A DNA stretch of 14,067 nucleotides from CAZQKW01 sp964594075. GTDB lineage: Bacteria; Desulfobacterota; WTBG01; CAIYCZ01. Location of the stretch: the NCBI GenBank assembly GCA_964594075.1, contig CAZQKW010000073.1, forward strand, positions 1 to 14,067, read 5' to 3'. Of this stretch, positions 5,917 through 14,025 are shown one piece after another; within the stretch, counting starts at the first letter, position 1, and each line of letters starts with the position of its first letter. The notes under the pieces are model-generated. The model was not told the DNA's origin. It was given only the letters and a program-made list of their open reading frames with translations, and ran no database searches. A program made the position numbers and the translations under genes.

Positions 5917-8643
5917 ATGTCGTTCACCCCAATGATCCGGCAATATCAGGCGATCAAAAATACTCTTTCCGCAGACACCATTCTTTTTTTCCGGTTAGGC
6001 GATTTTTATGAAATGTTTTTTGAAGACGCGCACCGCGCTTCAGCAATTCTTGACATAACGCTTACCGGACGGGATGCCGGCAGCGACAGGCGGGTTCCTA
6101 TGTGTGGCGTTCCCTATCATGCGGCACAGGTGTATATTAATCGCCTTACCCGCGAAGGCTATAAGGTCGCCATTTGCGAACAGGTGGAAGATCCGCAGCA
6201 TGCCACCGGTATTGTCCGGAGAGAAATTGTCCGCATTGTTACACCAGCTACTAATCTAGAGGATGAGGCCGGCGCGCGCGACGCATTTAATTATATTGCG
6301 GCTTTGACGCACCAACGTAATCGCTGGGGACTTGCCTATCTTGACTTGGGCACGGGCAGTTTTCGGGTTGGGGAGTTTGCAACCGCTGAAGAATTGATTG
6401 CCGAAATTAATCGCCTCGGGCCACGCGAATATGTTATTTCAAAAAAGCTCGCTGGTTCAGATGTCATGCATTCTATCTGCGGAGGCCAGAACAATCACGT
6501 TATCAATGAATATGAGGATTGGATTTTTGATGTGGATCTGGCAACCACCAGGATTCTGGAGGAGATGCAGATTGCATCGCTTTCAAGCCTGGGAATAGCT
6601 GAATGGCCGGCTGCAATTGCCGCTGCCGGCGCCCTTCTATACTACCTCAAAGATAACCTACACAAATCCCTTGCTCACATAAAAAAACCGCTCCCCTTTT
6701 ACCCGGCGGATTACATGTCCCTTGACAAGCAGACGCTGCGCAGCCTGGAATTGTTTGCCGTTGGCGGCAGCGAAGCGCCCAGTCTCTATTCTATTCTTGA
6801 TGAGACTATCACCACCATGGGAGCCCGTTTGCTTTCTTTGTGGCTGAAACGGCCTCTGCTTGATCCGGCTGCAATCAATGAACGGCTTGATGCGGTGGCA
6901 GCATTGCTGCAGAACCAGACCGCACGGGGAAATCTGCGTTACCATCTCAAGGCAGTCAAAGATATTGAACGACTCATTGCCCGTATCAACTGCGGCACGC
7001 CGTCTGCCCGCGACCTCGTCGCGCTGGGCAATTCATTTGCCGCCATTCCTGCGGTGCGTGCGGCGCTTGCCGAATTCACCACGCCACTCATACAAGCCCA
7101 GCGTGCCAAGCTTTATCCTTTGCCAGAGCTGACCGAGACGATTAGTCGGGCTTTTGTGGACAATCCGCCACCGGGCGTCAAAGACGGCGGCATGATTAAA
7201 CCGGGCTATTCCATGGAACTTGACGAGCTGCGAGACATTTCGCGCAACGCAAAGGAATGGATTGCTTCCTTACAAGCACGAGAAATAGCAGCAACCGGCA
7301 TAAAATCATTAAAAATTAAATATAATAAAGTGTTTGGCTATTATATTGAGGTGACCAAGGCAAATCTCTCGATGATTCCGCAACACTATCTCCGGAAGCA
7401 GACGCTGGTAAATGCCGAACGGTTTACAATTCCAGAGCTGAAAGAATATGAGGAACGCATTTTGGGCGCCGAAGAACGCGCCTGCGAACTCGAGTATCAC
7501 CTATATGAAGAAGTGCGGAGGCTGGTTCTGAGCGCTGTTGCAGAAATTCAGCTCACCGCTGAAGCCGTAGCGGTTCTTGATGTTGTGGCAGCCCTTGCTA
7601 CTGCAGCAGCAAAAAATAATTATGTGCGTCCTGAGATCTCAGACCAGCCCGTCATTGACATCCGCGGCGGAAGGCACCCGATTGTGGAGCGCATGCTGGG
7701 CCCCGGTCAGTTTGTAGAAAATGACGCCTTCCTTGATAACAAATCCAGCCATCTGCTCATAATTACCGGCCCAAATATGGCAGGAAAGTCAACTTTTATC
7801 AGGCAGGTTGCGCTTATTGTGCTCATGGCTCAAATGGGCTCGTTTGTTCCTGCACAGGCTGCCCGTATTGGTGTCGTTGATCGGATCTTTACCCGTATTG
7901 GTGCGGCTGATAATATTGCCCGCGGAGAAAGCACCTTCATGGTGGAGATGAACGAAACCGCAAATATTTTGCACAACGCCAGCCCGCGCAGCCTGCTCAT
8001 TTTTGATGAGATTGGTCGCGGAACCTCAACCTTTGATGGAATCAGCATTGCCTGGGCAGTATGCGAATACCTGAACCAGCAGGACGGGGTTCGGCCCAAA
8101 ACGCTGTTCGCCACCCACTACCATGAGTTGACCGAATTGGGCGACCATCGGCCTGGCATTAAAAATTTCAATGTCATGGTGAAGGAGGTAGAGGATGGGA
8201 TCTTGTTTCTGCGCAAAGTGGTGCCAGGAGCAGCCGACCGGAGCTACGGCATTCATGTTGGCAAACTTGCCGGCCTTCCTGCGGAAATTATACAGCGGGC
8301 TCAGGAGATTCTGCTGTGTCTTGAAGAGGAACGGATAACGGAATTGTCGGTAAGCAGAATTCTGCAGAAACGAAGAGATGAAAAGCTTCAGCCCTCCCCG
8401 CCCCTTTTGAATCTCATAGACAAGGGCAAAGAAAGGGAGCTCATTATGGAGCACCTTCTTCCCCACCCTGATGCCGAAGCCCATACTATTATTGCCGAAC
8501 TAAAAGCGCTTGATCCCGGTGCCATAACGCCGCTTGATGCGCTTATTAAAATTACCCGCTGGAAGCAGGAACTTGCGGTAAATGCTCAGCAAACGGACAG
8601 CAATGGGACAGATCAGGATTCTATCAGAACAGATTGCCAATAA
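5917..8643 (+). CDS. mutS: DNA mismatch repair protein MutS
   Basis: Recognises mismatches and small loops in newly made DNA and recruits MutL in an ATP-dependent way. The product is 908 residues, in the normal range. The mismatch-wedge motif is F30-Y31-E32 (GDFYEM) in domain I. Connector, lever and clamp domains fill the middle. The ATPase domain has Walker A GPNMAGKST (618-626) and Walker B FDE with D697/E698, followed by GRGTSTFDG and ATHYHELTEL. The C-terminal segment ITPLDALIKITRWKQEL is the usual MutS tail. A GTG at 5905 is in frame, but ATG 5917 is preferred: GAGGG (5907-5911) lies 5 bases before it and the protein then begins MSFTPMIRQY, as most MutS do. The ribosome binding site overlaps the rnhA stop, and the 3' end overlaps mutL. 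Confidence 0.97.
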   Translation: MSFTPMIRQYQAIKNTLSADTILFFRLGDFYEMFFEDAHRASAILDITLTGRDAGSDRRVPMCGVPYHAAQVYINRLTREGYKVAICEQVEDPQHATGIVRREIVRIVTPATNLEDEAGARDAFNYIAALTHQRNRWGLAYLDLGTGSFRVGEFATAEELIAEINRLGPREYVISKKLAGSDVMHSICGGQNNHVINEYEDWIFDVDLATTRILEEMQIASLSSLGIAEWPAAIAAAGALLYYLKDNLHKSLAHIKKPLPFYPADYMSLDKQTLRSLELFAVGGSEAPSLYSILDETITTMGARLLSLWLKRPLLDPAAINERLDAVAALLQNQTARGNLRYHLKAVKDIERLIARINCGTPSARDLVALGNSFAAIPAVRAALAEFTTPLIQAQRAKLYPLPELTETISRAFVDNPPPGVKDGGMIKPGYSMELDELRDISRNAKEWIASLQAREIAATGIKSLKIKYNKVFGYYIEVTKANLSMIPQHYLRKQTLVNAERFTIPELKEYEERILGAEERACELEYHLYEEVRRLVLSAVAEIQLTAEAVAVLDVVAALATAAAKNNYVRPEISDQPVIDIRGGRHPIVERMLGPGQFVENDAFLDNKSSHLLIITGPNMAGKSTFIRQVALIVLMAQMGSFVPAQAARIGVVDRIFTRIGAADNIARGESTFMVEMNETANILHNASPRSLLIFDEIGRGTSTFDGISIAWAVCEYLNQQDGVRPKTLFATHYHELTELGDHRPGIKNFNVMVKEVEDGILFLRKVVPGAADRSYGIHVGKLAGLPAEIIQRAQEILLCLEEERITELSVSRILQKRRDEKLQPSPPLLNLIDKGKERELIMEHLLPHPDAEAHTIIAELKALDPGAITPLDALIKITRWKQELAVNAQQTDSNGTDQDSIRTDCQ

Positions 8644-10387
8644 AATTGCCGCTGGCGAAGTCATTGAACGCCCAAGTTCCGTTGCCAAAGAGCTGATAGA
8701 AAATGCGCTTGATGCGCACGCGACCACCATTGTCGTATCGGCAAAACATGGCGGCAAGAGTCTAATCAGCGTAACTGATAACGGCTGCGGCATGGATCGG
8801 GACGATGCCCAAAACTGTCTATTGCGGCATGCAACCAGCAAAATTTCTGGCATTGAAGATTTGGGGCGGATCAAAACCCTTGGCTTCCGCGGCGAAGCGC
8901 TGCCCAGCATTGCTGCTGTTTCTCGGCTTGTGCTCATAACGCGACAGCCTGCCGCTGCGACCGGCACGATTGTCAAAGCAACCGGGGGCGTTATTGAATC
9001 AATCAAGGAAAGTGCCGCGGCGATTGGTACCAGCGTTGAAGTAACCGACCTTTTTTTCAACACCCCTGCGCGAAAAAAATTCTTAAAATCTGAAGGTGCT
9101 GAATATGCGGCTATTGCGGATGTGTTTGATACCGCCGCGCTCTGTTTTCCTTGGGTTTCTTTCGGTCTTTACAAAAACGAAGACGAAGTTGCGCAATATG
9201 CCGGCTGTGATGGACTCATCGAAAGGATCGGGCAAATCTATGATTCGAGGTTTGCAGAACAGCTTTATCCGCTGCATGTGGAAAAGGAGGGGGTCACCAT
9301 CACGGGGTATATCGGCACGCCGGATAATAGCCGGGTCAACCGTTCCGGACAAAAATTCTTTATAAATCGGCGGCCGGTCCGCCTGGTCTGGCTGAGCTGG
9401 GCGCTTGATCAGGCTTATGCGGAATTTAAGGAACACGACCGCTTTCCCGTCGCAATACTTTTTATCGATATAGATCCTGCTGCCATAGATGTAAATGTCC
9501 ATCCAACAAAACGCGAAGTGCGGCTTCTCAATGAGCGGTTTATTCAGGATATTCTTACAACCGCAATCAAAAACCAGCTCGGTGAAAAGGGTCTCTTCCC
9601 GAAGCCTGCTATTAAATCTCTTGCTGGCGTCGAAGCTGCGAACGCGGCCTCATTCCGCACAATGAGCTTTGCTGAAATCAGGGAGGCGACAACCGCGTGG
9701 CAATCGCCGGAATTTCCGCTACACTTTACTGCTCCCCGGTTGAGTAATACTTATGGGGCTGCGCCGGAGGGGGGACAGACTGCAGTTTTGCCAGAAGGTA
9801 ATCCGTTCGCCATCACACGGATACTGGGACAAATCCAGGGGACCTATCTGGTCGCAGAAACCGACGGGGGACTTGCCTTGGTGGACCAACATGCCGCCCA
9901 TGAGCGGATTGTTTATGAAGAAATTCTTAATGCGTTCAAGCGCCGCGCCACGCCTTCCCAGAGACTGCTCGTGCCGCTCATGATGCATCTTGACCTGAAA
10001 GAACAAAACGCCATGGAAATTTGCCTGCCGGATTTCTTACGAATTGGATTCGGTATAAATAATCTGGGCGGGGGAACCTTTGCTGTTGATGCGGTGCCGG
10101 TCTTTTTAACCGAAGAAAACTGCACCCGCATGCTGCAGGATACACTGCATGAACTTATGGAAGAAAGGCTTCCGCAAGCGCCCGAAAAGAGGGAACAGGC
10201 TATTGCTGCAGCGCTTGCCTGCAAGACGCGAACCGTAAAAGCTGGCCAGCGGCTGGATGCCCGAGAGATGCTGCATCTGGTGCAACGGCTCGGCACGGCT
10301 CAAAACCCGCATACCTGCCCCCACGGCCGGCCCACCGTCATTATCCTGAGCTCGCAGGAAATTGAAAAACGCTTTAAACGCCGGTAA
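8603..10387 (+). CDS. mutL: DNA mismatch repair protein MutL (endonuclease type)
   Basis: Works after MutS to direct strand removal. The 594-residue protein has the GHKL ATPase motifs near the N-terminus: ELIENALDA, DNGCGM, TLGFRGEAL and GTSVEVTDLFFNTPAR. The C-terminal dimerisation domain carries the metal-binding endonuclease motif DQHA-x2-E-x4-E (D428 to E439), an ACKTRTVKAG segment and C572-PHGRP. These mark a nicking MutL, as in organisms without MutH. Start choice: ATG 8603 gives MGQIRILSEQIANKIAAGEV, the usual N-terminus. The in-frame ATG at 8582 adds seven unusual residues. Neither has a strong ribosome binding site. With ATG 8603 the gene overlaps mutS by 41 bases in another frame, which points to translational coupling. 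No clear terminator follows before the convergent genes. Confidence 0.96.
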   Translation: MGQIRILSEQIANKIAAGEVIERPSSVAKELIENALDAHATTIVVSAKHGGKSLISVTDNGCGMDRDDAQNCLLRHATSKISGIEDLGRIKTLGFRGEALPSIAAVSRLVLITRQPAAATGTIVKATGGVIESIKESAAAIGTSVEVTDLFFNTPARKKFLKSEGAEYAAIADVFDTAALCFPWVSFGLYKNEDEVAQYAGCDGLIERIGQIYDSRFAEQLYPLHVEKEGVTITGYIGTPDNSRVNRSGQKFFINRRPVRLVWLSWALDQAYAEFKEHDRFPVAILFIDIDPAAIDVNVHPTKREVRLLNERFIQDILTTAIKNQLGEKGLFPKPAIKSLAGVEAANAASFRTMSFAEIREATTAWQSPEFPLHFTAPRLSNTYGAAPEGGQTAVLPEGNPFAITRILGQIQGTYLVAETDGGLALVDQHAAHERIVYEEILNAFKRRATPSQRLLVPLMMHLDLKEQNAMEICLPDFLRIGFGINNLGGGTFAVDAVPVFLTEENCTRMLQDTLHELMEERLPQAPEKREQAIAAALACKTRTVKAGQRLDAREMLHLVQRLGTAQNPHTCPHGRPTVIILSSQEIEKRFKRR

Positions 10388-10488
10388 GCACTGCATGACC
10401 TGTGGCAATGTAATGAAGCTGCGTATTCCGCACCACAAATGATAAATATGTTCCTGTCTGTTCAATATATATATAGCAGCCAGAACGT
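10388..10488. other. Convergent gap between mutL and the minus-strand genes
   Basis: No gene and no convincing terminator seen. TGTGG (10401-10405) can pair with CCACA (10433-10437), with TGCG/CGCA (10420-10423/10429-10432) stacked inside, but no T-run follows on either strand. A TA repeat stretch lies at about 10466-10475. Confidence 0.4.
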
Positions 10489-10608
10489 CTATTCCCGTTC
10501 AATCGGGTAAACCTTGCTTGAGCCGAACCATCCAAAAATAGTAATGATGAAAATCAAAGAAGAGATCGGCAGCAGAAAAAATAATAGCCGCTCGCGAACG
10601 GGCAACAA
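10489..10608 (-). CDS. Possible small single-helix membrane peptide
   Basis: A 39-codon frame on the minus strand begins with TTG at 10606-10608, 14 bases after the stop of the transporter gene, and ends with TAG at 10489-10491. It encodes a basic start (LPVRER), one uninterrupted hydrophobic stretch of about 20 residues (LLFFLLPISSLIFIITIFGW) and a short polar tail ending in YPIERE. This positive-inside layout is that of a small inner-membrane protein. Against it are the TTG start, only a weak GGA-like site and no recognised family. The frame stays open upstream into the transporter gene in a different phase. It might be translationally coupled to the transporter. Treat it as a candidate. 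Confidence 0.3.
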   Translation of the reverse strand: MLPVRERLLFFLLPISSLIFIITIFGWFGSSKVYPIERE

Positions 10609-10622
10609 AGAGGTCCAGTTGC

Positions 10623-11378
10623 TTAGTGCAAGAAGTATATCAGGGACACACCAAAACCAATTGCCACTATGATCCGTCGCAGCACAATCTCTTGAATCCA
10701 GCCGGCCAGTGCGCCGCCCAAGGATCCGCCAGCCAAGGCGCCAGCAGCAATTACTGCGGCTGCTGACCATACAACCTGTCCTGAAAAAATAAAGAAAACG
10801 GCCGTGGCACAGTTTATACTGAATGCAATAGCCTGTTTTAATGCGTTAAGACGGGTTAATGAATCATTGCGCACAAAGCCCAGCACTGCCAGGACAATCA
10901 CGCTGACTCCCGCACCAAAATAACCACCGTACACAGCTGCTGGCAAGATCAGAAGTATTGCCCACACGGCACGTTTCGTTTTTCTCTTGTCTGGGCTGCT
11001 TGTGAGCCATGTTTGCAGAGAATGCTGAATAGCTATTAGAAGGGTGCCAAACAAAATCAGGAAGGGCACCAGCGGCCGAAATACCTGTTCGCCCGCCTTC
11101 AGCAGCAGAGTGCCGCCCATAATACCCCCCAGAATACTTGCCGGTATAAAAACGTGCAGCAACGGTGCCTGCCCGCGCAGGTCTTTAAGTTGTGCAATAG
11201 TCGCCCCTAAATATCCTGGTGTTAGAGCCACTGTATTGGTAATATTCGCTGCCATCGCAGGGATGCCCATCGCGGTGAGCAGAGGAAAGGTGATGAGGGT
11301 TCCGCCACCGGCAAGGGCATTTGCTGCACCGCCAGCGACAGATCCCAGGCATATGAGAATAAAATCAAAATTACTCAT
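10623..11378 (-). CDS. TSUP-family (TauE/SafE) membrane permease
   Basis: A 251-residue, almost entirely hydrophobic protein with about seven to eight predicted membrane segments and one charged cytoplasmic-type loop (DKRKTKR, near residue 133). The N-terminal half carries the family signature AGGAANALAGGGTLITFPLL (residues 15-34). The second half has a similar glycine-rich segment, YGGYFGAGVSVIVLAVLG, consistent with the internal duplication of TSUP proteins. Members move sulfite, sulfoacetate, taurine-related or other small organic anions, and the substrate cannot be read from sequence. The start is ATG 11376-11378. AAGG lies about 11 bases upstream, a longer spacing than ideal. It follows pyrG by 140 bases on the same strand and may share its transcript. 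No sulfur-metabolism gene is nearby to suggest a substrate. Confidence 0.87.
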   Translation of the reverse strand: MSNFDFILICLGSVAGGAANALAGGGTLITFPLLTAMGIPAMAANITNTVALTPGYLGATIAQLKDLRGQAPLLHVFIPASILGGIMGGTLLLKAGEQVFRPLVPFLILFGTLLIAIQHSLQTWLTSSPDKRKTKRAVWAILLILPAAVYGGYFGAGVSVIVLAVLGFVRNDSLTRLNALKQAIAFSINCATAVFFIFSGQVVWSAAAVIAAGALAGGSLGGALAGWIQEIVLRRIIVAIGFGVSLIYFLH

Positions 11379-11451
11379 ATAATAGTCAACCTTTAATTAA
11401 TCCGTTGCTTTTGGTTATTGCCATTTTTGCCAGCAACCTCACGGCAATAAG

Positions 11452-11468
11452 TAATCCCCTTCGGATTA
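11452..11468. other. Short hairpin between pyrG and the permease gene
   Basis: TAATCC (11452-11457) pairs perfectly with GGATTA (11463-11468) around a 5-base loop. Neither strand has a T-run after it, so it is not a standard terminator. It could slow transcription or protect the pyrG mRNA end. Confidence 0.3.
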
Positions 11469-11518
11469 TCAAGGAAAAATAAGTCGGGAGATATATTTTT
11501 AACCTGCGGCACACAATG

Positions 11519-13156
11519 TTATAATAAATTCTTTCGTCGCAGGGATGCTGCAATAAATGCCTTAAACAGTGGATGTGGCTCCATCGGGCGGGATTTGAAT
11601 TCCGGGTGGAACTGGCATCCGAGAAACCAGGGATGATGTGGAATCTCAACAATTTCAACCAGGTTGGCATCGGGGCACATGCCGCTGACGATCATACCGT
11701 TTTTTTCCAGCATATCGCGGTATTCATTATTAAACTCATAGCGGTGCCGGTGGCGCTCGAAAACGCTTGCCTGCCGGTACGCCTCATGGGCAACCGTCTT
11801 TTCTCTGATGTCGCAGGGATATTCTCCGAGACGCATGGTTCCTCCCAGTTCTGATGTCTCATCCCGGTGCTGAATGCTTTTTTTCTGAAAGTCATACCAC
11901 TCCTTCATAAGATAGATGACCGGATTCTTGGTGTCTTTGTCAAATTCTGAGCTATGTGCATCAAATAGCCCGCACACATTACGGGTAAATTCAATGACAG
12001 CAAGCTGCATCCCAAGACAGATGCCAAAAAACGGAATCTTGGTCTCGCGCGCATACCGGATAACTTTAATTTTCCCTTCTATGCCACGGGCGCCAAATCC
12101 TCCCGGAACCAGTATGCCATCCACCATATTGAATAGATCATAGGATTCCTGCCTCTCGAAAAGTTCCGAATCCACATACTTGAGATTGACCCGGGCATTG
12201 TTGGCGATGCCGCCGTGAATAAGCGCTTCATTCAAACTTTTGTAAGAATCTATAAGATGTACATATTTGCCAACAATGGCGATAGTTGTCTCCTGTTTCG
12301 GATTTTTCATGATATCCACCACCTGCTGCCAGGATTCAAGGTGCGGTGCCCGTGTCCAGATATTCAGAGTTTCAACGATCTTTTCATCAAGGCCTTCCTG
12401 ATGAAATACCAAGGGGACTTCGTAGATAGTCTCCACATCTTTTGCGGTGATAACCGCATCCTTGCCGATATTGCAAAAGAGTGCAATTTTATCTTTGATG
12501 TCCGGCGGCAACATCCGATCGGTGCGACATAAGAGTATATCAGGCTGAATGCCGATTTGCAGGAGTTCCTTTACAGAGTGCTGGGTAGGCTTGGTCTTGA
12601 GTTGGCCGGCAGTGGGGATAAAGGGAACCAAGGTGAGATGAACGTATAAAACATTTTCTTTTCCTACATCGCCCTTGAACTGGCGAATTGCTTCCAGAAA
12701 AGGCAACGATTCAATATCGCCAACGGTGCCGCCGATTTCAATAATCGCCACATCTGCATCACTGGCAACCTGACGGATTTTGTCCTTGATTTCATCAGTT
12801 ATATGGGGAATCACCTGGACGGTGGCGCCGAGATAATCACCTCTGCGTTCCTTGGTTATAACTGCGTCATAAATTTGACCGGTAGTGAAATTATTCTTTT
12901 TCCCCATACGGGTTGACGTGAATCGTTCGTAGTGTCCCAAATCAAGGTCGGTTTCTGCCCCGTCATCAGTGACAAATACTTCGCCGTGCTGAAACGGATT
13001 CATGGTGCCGGGATCAACGTTAATGTAAGGATCAAGCTTTTGAAAGGTAACCCGCAGGCCGCGAGATTCAAGCAGTGCCCCGATAGAGGCCGCCGCCAAA
13101 CCCTTGCCGAGTGATGAGAGAACCCCGCCGGTTATAAAGATAAATTTTGGTTTCAT
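11519..13156 (-). CDS. pyrG: CTP synthase PyrG
   Basis: Converts UTP to CTP using ATP and ammonia released from glutamine, the last step of de novo pyrimidine nucleotide synthesis. The 545-residue length is normal. The N-terminal synthetase domain (about 1-265) has the P-loop-like GGVLSSLGKG with K18, and the DDGAETDLDLGHYERF segment. The C-terminal class I glutaminase domain (about 290-545) has PGGFGARG, the nucleophile C380 in FGICLGMQ, and H517/E519 in QFHPEF. A longer in-frame start at 13201 exists. ATG 13154-13156 is chosen because AGGAG (minus strand of 13164-13168) lies 7 bases ahead and the protein then starts MKPKFIFITGG, as in the family. kdsB ends 60 bases upstream on the same strand. 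Its product CTP is the co-substrate of KdsB. Confidence 0.97.
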   Translation of the reverse strand: MKPKFIFITGGVLSSLGKGLAAASIGALLESRGLRVTFQKLDPYINVDPGTMNPFQHGEVFVTDDGAETDLDLGHYERFTSTRMGKKNNFTTGQIYDAVITKERRGDYLGATVQVIPHITDEIKDKIRQVASDADVAIIEIGGTVGDIESLPFLEAIRQFKGDVGKENVLYVHLTLVPFIPTAGQLKTKPTQHSVKELLQIGIQPDILLCRTDRMLPPDIKDKIALFCNIGKDAVITAKDVETIYEVPLVFHQEGLDEKIVETLNIWTRAPHLESWQQVVDIMKNPKQETTIAIVGKYVHLIDSYKSLNEALIHGGIANNARVNLKYVDSELFERQESYDLFNMVDGILVPGGFGARGIEGKIKVIRYARETKIPFFGICLGMQLAVIEFTRNVCGLFDAHSSEFDKDTKNPVIYLMKEWYDFQKKSIQHRDETSELGGTMRLGEYPCDIREKTVAHEAYRQASVFERHRHRYEFNNEYRDMLEKNGMIVSGMCPDANLVEIVEIPHHPWFLGCQFHPEFKSRPMEPHPLFKAFIAASLRRKNLL

Positions 13157-13168
13157 TAAGAAACTCCT

Positions 13169-13196
13169 GTTTGTTGAACAAACTGCAGCAGCTGCA
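13169..13196 (-). promoter_or_regulatory. Two abutting perfect palindromes ahead of pyrG
   Basis: GTTTGTT-G-AACAAAC (13169-13183, 7+1+7) directly adjoins TGCAGC-A-GCTGCA (13184-13196, 6+1+6). They fill nearly half of the 60-base gap between kdsB and pyrG and touch the pyrG ribosome binding site (13164-13168). As DNA they look like operator half-sites. As RNA each could form a 5- to 6-pair hairpin with a short loop. No protein or function is assigned. Confidence 0.35.
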
Positions 13197-13216
13197 AGCA
13201 AATGGTTTTCGGCATT

Positions 13217-13969
13217 CTACCCGTTTGTTTTGATAGTTATATTCTTCCTCATGAGTATCGTTTCAACGCGCGCCACGTCCTCAGGCGTATCTACCCCGAC
13301 CGGTTTGTAGTTTGAAGTCGGGACTTTTATGCGATAGCCGTGTTCAAGCACCCTGAGCTGCTCCAGGTTCTCAGCTTTCTCAAGCATCGTTCGCGGCAAC
13401 CGGGAAAAGGTAAGCAGAAAATCTTTTCTGAAAACATAGAGGCCGATATGCCGGAACATCGCAGCAGAAGGTTTTTTATCTTTGCGAAATGGAATAGGTG
13501 AACGGGAAAAATAGAGCGCACAATCATTGATATCGGTAACCACTTTGACCACGTTGGGGTTCAGTATATCGGTTTCATCGTCAATGATGGTTTTGAGGGT
13601 GCTCAGCGGGAGTGTCTCATCTTCCAACACCGGCATGAGTGCTTCACTAATAACTGCTGGGACCAGCAGCGGTTCATCGCCCTGAAGGTTTACAATGATA
13701 TGCGCGTCAAGATGCTGGGCAACTTCTGCAACACGGTCGGTGCCCGTTGCATGGGTAGGGGCAGTCATGCAGACTCGAGCGCCAAAACTCTCGGCAGCCT
13801 GTTTTATCTTTTCATGGTCTGTTGCGATAATAACCTGATTAATAAGTGTGCAACTGCGAGCTGCCTCATACACCCACTGCAGCATGGGCTTATTGCAGAT
13901 CCTAACAAGGGGCTTGCCGCGAAAGCGAGTTGATCCATATCTGGCGGGGATTATGGCGACAATCATCAT
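13217..13969 (-). CDS. kdsB: 3-deoxy-manno-octulosonate cytidylyltransferase (CMP-Kdo synthetase)
   Basis: Activates Kdo with CTP to CMP-Kdo, the donor for the inner core of lipopolysaccharide. It acts in the cytoplasm. The 250-residue length fits the family. The nucleotide-binding signature PARYGSTRFRGKPL lies at residues 8-21. GTDRVAEV is at 76-83. The metal-binding VNLQGDEPLL has D98 and E99. HIGLYVFRK is followed by LEQLRVLEHG, and VDTPEDVARVE has D227, the usual second magnesium ligand. Two adjacent ATGs (13967-13969 and 13964-13966) are possible starts, and neither has a clear ribosome binding site. A candidate promoter lies 28 bases upstream. It is followed by pyrG, which supplies CTP. 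The presence of this gene implies a Kdo-containing outer membrane. Confidence 0.95.
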   Translation of the reverse strand: MMIVAIIPARYGSTRFRGKPLVRICNKPMLQWVYEAARSCTLINQVIIATDHEKIKQAAESFGARVCMTAPTHATGTDRVAEVAQHLDAHIIVNLQGDEPLLVPAVISEALMPVLEDETLPLSTLKTIIDDETDILNPNVVKVVTDINDCALYFSRSPIPFRKDKKPSAAMFRHIGLYVFRKDFLLTFSRLPRTMLEKAENLEQLRVLEHGYRIKVPTSNYKPVGVDTPEDVARVETILMRKNITIKTNG

Positions 13970-13996
13970 CTGTGGAACCAGCAGCGGTCAATCTCT

Positions 13997-14025
13997 ATTG
14001 TACTTAATTTTGGACTTTGTTCCAA
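13997..14025 (-). promoter_or_regulatory. Candidate sigma-70 promoter for kdsB-pyrG
   Basis: On the minus strand TTGGAA (14020-14025) is a four-of-six -35 match, and TACAAT (13997-14002) is a five-of-six -10 match with a 17-base spacer. The expected start near 13990 would leave a leader of about 20 bases before kdsB. A dyad, TTGGA-6-TCCAA (14010-14025), overlaps the -35 box and spacer and could be an operator. Confidence 0.5.

Noticed and set aside
10401..10437. Stem after mutL as a terminator
   Set aside because: The stem is interrupted by a 14-base bulge and has no T-run on either strand.
13157..13201. Upstream pyrG start giving 15 extra residues
   Set aside because: It would place the ribosome site and both palindromes inside coding sequence. 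The family N-terminus starts at 13156, right after AGGAG.
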